NCBI GenBank assembly: GCA_900073065.1
Contig: FJOG01000057.1
Location: 81,113-143,997, forward strand
DNA length: 62,885 nt
Origin: Phialocephala subalpina
Lineage: Eukaryota > Ascomycota > Leotiomycetes > Helotiales > Mollisiaceae
Reading direction: 5' to 3'
Shown here in pieces: positions 54,184 to 62,885 of the stretch (its first letter is position 1; the number at the start of each line of letters is the position of its first letter). Made by a program: the position numbers and the translations under genes. The notes under the pieces were generated by a model. The model worked only from the letters and a program-made list of their open reading frames with translations, ran no database searches and was not told the DNA's origin.

Positions 54184-55507
54184 ATAATTTTATTTTTAAT
54201 TTTTTCGAGTATTATATAAAATTTGAATTAATATTCGATTATATGAAAATAATTTCGAATTAATATTCTATTTTTATTTTCGATACTTTTATAATTTGTT
54301 TATTTATTTATAATTTGAAAATTAAAAAATTATTATAATAAAAAATTAAAAAAGAATTTAATTATATAATTCGAAAATAATTATATATATGATTTTATTT
54401 AAAATTATAATTTAAATTATAATTTAAATATATTATATTCGAATTTTAATTAAATTTTATATAAAAATATTATTATTATTATTATTATTACTTATATATT
54501 ATTTATATATAAAGTTTTTAATAATTTATAAATATTAAAATTTCTTATAAGAAAACTATAAATTAATATATAATTTTAAATATTTTATTATTTATTTATT
54601 AAATTTATTATTTATAAGAAATAATTTTAAGAAAATAATTAGAAAAGAAAATATAATATTATTTAAATAATAATAATTAATTTTTCAAATATATTAAAAT
54701 TATAAATTTTTTAAATTTTTAATTTATTTGAATAAATATTCTTATAATATTAATATTAATTAATTTATAATTAATTATTTAAAATATATAACCTTTATAA
54801 TTTATATAAAACTTATATAAATTTACGCGTAAAATAAGAAATTTTACGGAAATTATATAATTATTATTTTTAAATTATAATTCTATATATAAAAACCCTT
54901 TAAATTTCTAATAAAAAATTAATTTATTATTATTTATTTTTATTTTTTATTTTACTTTTTATTTATATTTATATTTATAATATAATATTTATATAATATA
55001 ATTTTCGATAATTTAATTTATATATATTAAATTAAAATAATTTTTATATTTAATTTTTTATTTTGCTTTTTTTTTATTTATTTAATTTAAATAAAAACTC
55101 GTTAATTTTTATTAATAACTTAGAAATTATTTCTTAATTTAAAGAAATTATAATTTCGTTTCCTTATTATAAATTAGTTTAATAAAATTAAAAACGTAAA
55201 ATTTATTATTATTTAAATTTACTTTTTCATATAATAATTTTTAAAGAAGGAAATTAATTCCAAATACTTTTCGTAATAATTCTTATTTATTAATAATATT
55301 AATAAATTATTAAATTCTAAATTAATATAAGAAATTCAATATTAATTAATAATAAAAATTATTTTCATTAATTTAATTATAATTAATAAAAATATTAATT
55401 TTAATCTAATTAATATTAATTATTATTAATTAATAAATTATTTAATAATATTATATAAATTTTATAAGGCTTTAAATAACCGTGTTTAATTGGTTATATT
55501 AACGAGG

Positions 55508-55856
55508 TATTACGACTCATATGATTTAATGGACTATAGGCTTAGTAAGCGAGTAAACTCGGTTACAAGTAGACTTTAAGATCATAGGAACACGGGACGT
55601 AGTAATCACGTAACGGAGTTTTAAACGATGGAGTCTTGAACGAGTTCGAGACTCTACTATTTTAGACTTTAAGAATAAGAAAATTCTATATAAGTAAATA
55701 GGATTCTTTTAAATAAAAGTTTCGTACTCAATTCAAATATAGTATTTTAATACTATACTTAGTAATTAAATTTAAATTTTATTTTTTAAACGGAATTATT
55801 TAGTTTTTATTATATATAATTAACTTTATAATTAATTAAATGAATCGATCGTTACA
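55508..55856 (+). repeat. 5' LTR
   Basis: 349 bp from TATTACG (probably once TGTTACG) to CGTTACA. Less AT-rich than its surroundings, including a conserved stretch CATAGGAACACGGGACGTA near 55576. Confidence 0.9.
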
Positions 55857-58800
55857 CTTTAAGCATTATTTCTTGTGATATTAATTGAGTATTTTATTAT
55901 ATTTACCGTTTTATTGTTATTTAAAAGCACTTTAAAATTTATTTTACTAAAATTTATCGTAAGAATATCGAAGAAAATTAAAAGTCGCGAACTCAATACT
56001 TTCGATAATATTAAAAATAAACTTCGAATATATTTAATGTAATATGCATTTTATATTAAATTTAATAAAAATACGTTTCGAATAAAAGACGAGTAAGTCT
56101 TTTAATGTATAAGATATTTAATCGAAGTAGCTTTCGATTAAATCGAAACGAATTAATAAGATTATTTCGATTGCGAAAAGTAAATAACGAAATAAGACTT
56201 TTTAATTAAAGAAATTTTCGATACGTTTAAAGGATTTAAAGAAAAGATTATTAAAGTGTTTAAAAACGTAAATAAAAAGAAAGTCGTAAAACGCAAATTA
56301 TTTAATTTGCGTTAAATCGGAGTAATATTAATTTACGCAATAGAATTTTAATAGTATATAAATAAAATTACGGACTAAAAAGAGAATGCCTTTATAATTT
56401 AATTCTATAAAAGGCTAAAAGACGCAATAAAAAACGAATTAATACGCCGCGATAAATATAACTCGATATAAATTATAATAAACGATATTATTTATTTTAA
56501 TAATAAATTGTACGAACGAGCGCTTAAAAAAAGAGGGCATTATTTTAGTAAGTTTAAAGGAGGAAATAATAAAAGTAAAAAAAGCTCGGGCTTTTATAGT
56601 TATTATAATTCACTAATAGAGATTAACGCTACTTTTAAAAGAAAAAAGAAGTAACTTTTTAAGGACGAAATAAATCGATATCGCGAAAAGAAATTATATT
56701 TCGAATATAGTTTTTCGAGATATATAATTAATTTATATAAGAAAATTAAATTATAAAACGAACGCTCGAAGAAATAAATTAACGCGATTAAACGTAGAGA
56801 TTATAACGAATTTTATTAAATGTGTATAATTACGAGGAGAATATTATATAACGGTGAAAAATTAAACAAATAATAAAGTAATTCGTAAATTATTTAATCG
56901 AAATTAAAAAACGATTTAAAGACGTTTCGATTAATCTCTAAAGAAAATTTTCGGAGATTTTAAAAAGAGTAAATAGCGAATTTCGTTAAGCGAGCAATTA
57001 AAGAAAAGCTTTTAAAGAATAATTAATAATAAAGAATTAATAGAATAAATAATAACGTAAACGATTTAATAAAGTAATTCGATAGAATTAAAACTTTAAT
57101 TAATCGCTATTAATTATTTATAAAAGAATTTAAATTAAAAAACGAAAAACTATTAAAATACGACGATTAGAGATTATTAAAGTTTTTTATAGTACTAAAT
57201 TTGTAATTAGAATACTATTTACGAGTAGAATAAGAATAGTATATTTACTAATGAGAAAATAATTTAATAGTTTATATACGTAAATAATAAAATTTGAACG
57301 AAGGAGTTTTATACGTTGAATTTTAATTAAATATAAAAAGATTAAAATACGGTTAAATATACGAAATCGTATATTAAAATTATCGACGAATTAAATAAAA
57401 ATAATGTAACGGCGTTAATTACTATATATAATAACTATTTATAATAAATAATGCTCTTTTTATATTTAATTACGAATTTGTAATAAGGCGATATTACGAA
57501 GTATTCGCGGAAAACGCGAATCGAAAAATATAATAAAATACAAAAAATAACTTTATATATTATAAAGAAATTTTCGAACGAGTAATATAATTATTATTTA
57601 ATATAAAACGTGTATTTCGATTTATTTACGTTAACGGATTAAATCGTCGGTAGAAAAATATACTCAATAAATAATAATATAAAGAAGTGTATATTATTAA
57701 TAAAAACGCCGAATAATTATTTTACGTAATATAAATAAGTATATATAAAATTAAAGTAATAATCGATTCGAGAGTAATAAGTAGTTATATATCGAAATAA
57801 TTAGTATTAAATAATAAATAGATTACGATAATTAAACTACGGTTATACTTTATTATTACGGTCGATAAAAGCTTTTTAAGTTCCGAATAAATCGACGTAG
57901 AAATAGTATTACAAATTATAATTATACGACGAAAATACACCGAGAAAATAAATTTCGATGTAATTAATATCGATTATTTATTTATATTTAGAATACTATA
58001 AATTAAATAATATAATTTAATAATTAATTAGATTAAAAAAACGCTTATATTTAATAAATATTAAATTTATAAGATTTCGTTTATAGAAATAAGAACGAAT
58101 AATTAAAGAGAAATTTGCATTATTTCTTTAAGAGAATTAAAATACTATATTTAAGATTTATTATTAAAGTAAATACTAATAGAATACTATAAGTTTTTGA
58201 ACTTTTTTAAAAACGAGAAAAAAATCGAAATACTTTTTAAATATAAATAATAAAACTACGAAATACTTTTATAAAACGGAAAAGAATTATTGTATTTATT
58301 TATTTATTAAATGTCGATAAACGATTTAAAGACGCTTAAAAATATATCGACGAGAATTTAATAAAAGGATTTATACGATTATTAATTTTATTAGTAGGAA
58401 ACTCGGTATTATTCGTATTAAAAAAAATAAATCGAAATAATTATATATTGATTATCGGAAAATTAATGAAATTACCGTTAAAAATCGATATTTATTACTA
58501 TTAGCGAATGAATTACGCAATAAATTTTAAAGGACTAAAATCTTTAGTAAATTAAATTTGCGGGGAGTTTATAATTTAATTCGAATAAAAGAAGGAAAAG
58601 AATAGAAAATAGCGTTTAAAACGAGATACGGATATTACGAATATTTAATTATATTTTTTAGATTAATTAACGCGCTAATTACGTGTATACGTATAATGAA
58701 TACCGTTTTACGGTCATTTTTAAATATTACGATTATTTGCTATTTAAACGATATTTTAATATATTTTAAAATTCTCGCTAAATATATTAACGATATTAAA

Positions 58801-61538
58801 ATAATATTAATCGTTTTAAGAAATATAAATTTAGTTTGCAAATTTAAAAAATGCGAATTTTATATAAAAAAAATAGACTTTTTAAACTACGTAATTTTAA
58901 TCGGAGGTTTATCGATAGACTTTATAAAAGTATCGATAGTATTTAATTAATAAATACTTAAAATAATTAAAAACGTGCAATTTTTTTAAAATTTACGAAT
59001 TTTTATTAACGTTTTATAAAAAAGTATTTTATAGTAATAATACTTTTAATAATATTAACGAAAAAAGATTAAATATTTAAATAAATAAACGAAATTTAAA
59101 AAGCTTTCGATTAATTTAAATAACGTTTTACGGAAATATCGTTCTTTTTTATATTCGATTTAAATAAATATATTATCGTCGAAATAAACGTATCGGATTT
59201 TGCGATTAACGTAGTATTTAATTAGTCCGATAAATAAAGTAAATAGTAATTAATCGCGTATTATTCTCGTAAAATGTTATTAATAGAATTAAATTACGAG
59301 ATTTATAATAAAAAATTACTTACGATTATAAAAGTATTTCGAATATAAAGAATTTATTTAAAAAAATCGAAATATTAAATATAAATATATATTGATTATA
59401 AAAACTTAGTATTTTTTATTATAACGAAAAAATTTAATCGAAAATAAATACGATAAATTAAAACGTTAATTACGTATAATTTTAAAATCTTATATATTAA
59501 AAAATTAAAAAATAGTAAAATAAATACTTTTAATCGGAAATCGGAATATTAAAATAACGTTAAATTACTTTTATATATAATATTTAAAGAAATTGAAAAT
59601 AGTTTAATATTTAATAAAGTAATAATTATTATTATTTTAAAATTAATTAATATAACGTTTATCGATAACTTTAAAAAGAATTATAATAAAAACTTTATTG
59701 TAAAAATAGTTTTATAATAATCGATAAAACTTTTTACGAATAAATTTAAAATATTACGATTTTAAAAAAAGTTTTACGTTTTTAAAAATCTCTAATTAAA
59801 GTTTATTAAAGTATAATATAAACTTTTAATTTATAAATATTAAAGAATTACGAAAACCGTAAAATAAATATTTAAAGACTTTTATATTTTAAAATTTAAA
59901 AGGAAAACTATCGAAGTTATTAATAAATGCGATACGTATATTCGAAATAAAATCGCGAAATATACTTTTTATAGTAATATGCGATTATCGAATATACTTT
60001 TAAACGCTTAAAAGTTTATTACTTAAAATTTCGTAATAAAATTATTACTTTCGAAAAAATTAATATCGAATATCGAATACGATACTATTTTTGTAATTAT
60101 AAATAGACTTACAAAATATATATATATAATTTTATACTCGAAAATATATATAATAAAAAATTTGATTTATATATTCTTACGAATCGTAATAATTAATTAT
60201 AAGATATTAAACGAAATTATTTTAAATAAAATAAATTTTTATTTCGAAATTTTAAATTACTTTAATCGTATTATTAAAAATTAAATAAAAGTTTTTAATA
60301 GTTTTTTATTCTTAAATAAACGGATAAATAAAACAATTAAATTAAATTATAGAAATATACTTTTATTACTACGTTAATTACTAATAAAATAATTAGACGG
60401 AACTTTTACTATTAATATAATTCGCGTATAATAATATAATAATAAAAAGTACGAAAATCTCGCTTTTTTACGTTAATTATAAGTATAAATTTAAAGTATA
60501 TTAAATATTATATTTAATAGAATCGAAAGTATAGAATATTAAGATTTAAATCGATAAATTAAAGTTTTTACGCGAAAAATTTATAGAAAATATATAGTTT
60601 ATAATTATTAAATTAGTATTATATTATAATAAATATCGTAATATAGAATTTACGTTTAAAAAAAAGATAAAGTTTATTTAATTCGCCGAAATATTAAAAC
60701 GAAACAATTAAACGATAAATTAAATTATAAGAAAATTAAATTATATAAAATCAAAAAAGTTAAAAGTTTAATTAATTACGAGTTTACTTTACTTAGTAAT
60801 ATAAATATATATTCGATATTTTATATATTTCTCCTCGAATTAATACTATTAAAAGTATTACGAACTTTTAGAAATTAAAATCAAATTAATTAATTTAAAC
60901 GCTAAATATAATATAAAAAAATATTTTAGATTATTAATACGTTAAAAATTAAATTAAATATTTAATTAAATAATAAAAGTATTTATATTCGGAAAATACA
61001 TAAAAATTTAAACGAAACTTTAATTATTTTGAGAAGTTTAAATCGTTTCACTATTAAAACTCGAAATTGTTTAAAAAAGTAAATCGATTATTTTAAACTC
61101 GAAAACGTTTAATTCGAAGATTAATAATTAAAAAGTAAAAGGATTTAATATAGAATCGAAGGGAGGTTTAAAAGTGATTAGCGAAAGTTTTTTAAATCGA
61201 AAATTATAAAAGAAACGATATACGAGTTTACGTATTACTACTTTTAAATAGTTCGTAGAATCGTAAGATCGTTTAAATCGAACGCATTTAAAATAACGCG
61301 GCGACTCGAATTTATTTAAAAAGTATTAATAAGCGTAGTTTTAATAATAAAAATACGTTTTAATTAAACGCTTTGACTTTTCGATACGTAGAGCGAGTAT
61401 TAGCCTTTTTTTCTTTTTTTATATGCGATAAGCGATATAGTAAAAAAAGATAAGAAAAAAAGAAAAAATGTAACGCGAAAATAGCGCTTTTTACTTTGAA
61501 TTTAAACGTTAAAATTACGTTAATCGGAAAAGGGATAA

Positions 61539-61887
61539 TATTACGATTTATATGATCTAATGGATTATAAGTTTAATAAGCGAGTAAACTCGATTATAAA
61601 TAGACTCTAAAATCATAGGAACACGGGACGTAATAATCACGTAACGAAGTTCCAAACGATAGAGTTTTAAACGGGTTTAAAACTTTATTATTTTAAACTT
61701 TAAAAGTAAAAAAGTTTTATATAAGTAAATAGGATTCCTTTAAATAAAAGCTTCGTATTTAACTCAAATACAATATTTTAATACTATATTTAATAATTAG
61801 ATTTAAACTTTACTTTTCAAACGGAATCACTCAATTTTTATTATATATAATCAATCTTATAATTAATTGAGCGAGCCGACCGTTACA
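61539..61887 (+). repeat. 3' LTR
   Basis: Same length as the 5' LTR and alike along its whole extent. Differences are nearly all transitions (C/T or G/A), as RIP gives. Confidence 0.9.
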
Positions 61888-62885
61888 CGAAAGGATTAAG
61901 AAATTAAATTTAATTAAATAATATATTTTATTTTAATTCGTTTATTTAATCGCCGAAAGTTTTATTAATATCGAATATTAATAATTCTTCGATTTTTTAC
62001 TCGAGTAATTATATTAATAATAAATCGAATAAATTATTTAAAAATCAATTATTAGAAATTTAAAATTATTCAAATATTTAGAATAAACTCCGAAAATTCG
62101 AATATTAATTTACTATTTAATTAATTTAATAATTTATTTAATTCAATAATTTCCTTGATAATAATTTTTATTTTTAATATAAATAATTTAATAACAAATT
62201 AATTATTTAATATTTCTTCGAAATCTTTTTTATCAAAAAAAATTATTTTTATTTTAAAATATTTTCTAAAATTATTAATATTATTAATTACTTTTAAAAT
62301 GATTTTAAATTTAAATTTGAATTTATGAAATATTAAAATTAATTTTTCAAGATATTTTATTTCAAAAAAACACTTAAATTAATATAATCTAACCCTAATA
62401 ATCCACGTATAATTATTATTACTTATTTTTATTACTTGTAAATTTTATTTTCTTTATTTTCAATTTTTAAATAATTAATAATATTTTTAGAAAAAAATAA
62501 TTTCGATAAACTATTAATTACTTTATTAGTAATTATAAAATATATATTAAATATCCTTATAAAATATTTTATTTTAAGTTTATAATTCTTTAAAATATTA
62601 TAAAAGTTATAACTTTTATAAGAATTAGAAAATACTTTCATATATCGAAATTCGATAGGAATTTATTCTAAAAATTATTATTAAATTTTCTTATTTATAA
62701 TAATATTTCTTTTCGAATATTTTTTAATATAATATTTAAAATATTAATTTAATATTTTAATTAGTTTATATATTCTTTTTATATTATTAATATTAATTAA
62801 CTTTTTAATAAGAATATTTTTAAGATTTATAAAAAAAATTCCTTTAAAAGAATTAAATTTTTTATTTTTTAAAAAAAATAAAAAT

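Larger units (their letters stand above)
55508..61887 (+). mobile_element. RIP-degraded Gypsy-type LTR retrotransposon
   Basis: Two 349-bp LTRs bound a 6,380-bp element. The internal part runs on plus in the order Gag with a degraded zinc-knuckle region near 56515, protease region, reverse transcriptase near 58440-58950 (the Y-x-D-D catalytic box near 58740 reads Y-L-N-D), RNase H near 59170-59260 and integrase near 59920 onwards, the Gypsy order. Every domain is full of stops and G-to-A/C-to-T changes, so the element is dead. The flanking 5-mers are CGAGG (55503-55507) and CGAAA (61888-61892), which match as a target duplication if two G-to-A changes are allowed. Confidence 0.88.
54184..62885. 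other. Large AT-rich RIP-like block to the window end
   Basis: Nearly all A/T, with CA and TG rare and CG kept. No host gene is visible. It contains the LTR retrotransposon at 55508-61887; the flanks (54184-55507 and 61888-62885) are even more AT-rich and unrecognisable. Confidence 0.88.

Noticed and set aside
58696..58950. Plus-strand 84-codon frame in the AT-rich block as a gene
   Set aside because: It is the surviving open part of the dead reverse transcriptase of the Gypsy element, with the catalytic box altered.
1..62885. tRNA or rRNA genes
   Set aside because: I saw no convincing tRNA box A/B pair or rRNA stretch while reading, but a covariance-model scan would be needed to exclude them.

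Overview
This window is nuclear DNA of a filamentous ascomycete (Pezizomycotina). The evidence is short GT-AG introns of about 40-90 nt with CTAAY-type branch points, fungal-only families (HET, PNP-NB-ARC-TPR NLR, fungal STAND N-terminal domain, CorA-like proteins, Fot1/pogo transposon), and a two-speed base composition: gene-bearing DNA of ordinary GC broken by very AT-rich blocks that look RIP-mutated (CA/TG rare, CG kept, TA everywhere). A leotiomycete is my best guess from the protein styles, but this is inference.

Layout. 1-258 is an AT-rich block end. 259-13857 is an accessory stretch with a broken Ser/Thr/Lys-rich gene, a CorA-like membrane protein gene (2997-~4450), a frameshifted PD-(D/E)XK nuclease-like pseudogene (5095-6625), a complete 1,336-residue NLR (7087-11264) and another pseudogene (12355-13035). 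13858-27784 is more ordinary: a secreted polysaccharide deacetylase with three N-terminal beta modules, two Ser/Ala/Thr-rich secreted proteins in divergent orientation, a DsbA-like/HCCA-isomerase protein and an MFS transporter carrying one in-frame stop. 28881-32755 has no confident gene; it holds a 387-bp fold-back element, one copy of a dispersed repeat and a 15-bp minisatellite. 32756-35455 is AT-rich and contains an assembly gap (33152-33644).

36008-47050 is a second allorecognition-like cluster: a decayed STAND NLR N-terminus that ends where a dispersed repeat begins, an intact 832-residue HET-domain gene (37323-39821), a membrane protein (40720-41972), and a decayed paralogue of the HET gene (43143-47050) split by a Fot1/pogo-type transposon with intact TA duplication (44835-46603). 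47463-51571 holds more repeat copies and only weak genes. 51572-54183 carries an SDR oxidoreductase and a divergent S28 peptidase gene cut off at 54183 by the last AT-rich block, which fills the rest of the window and contains a RIP-degraded Gypsy-type LTR retrotransposon (55508-61887, two 349-bp LTRs).

Taken together, NLR/HET/STAND/CorA-like/PD-(D/E)XK genes, intact and broken, sit between RIP-mutated blocks, as expected of a fungal self/non-self recognition region under rapid turnover. No single new system is proven. The best leads are the NLR with near-identical TPR repeats, the intact/broken HET pair, a 17-bp repeat that decides the reading frame of a nuclease-like gene, and a minisatellite with one-way G-to-A decay. 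Splice models were built by eye from phase and signals; no alignment or search was run.
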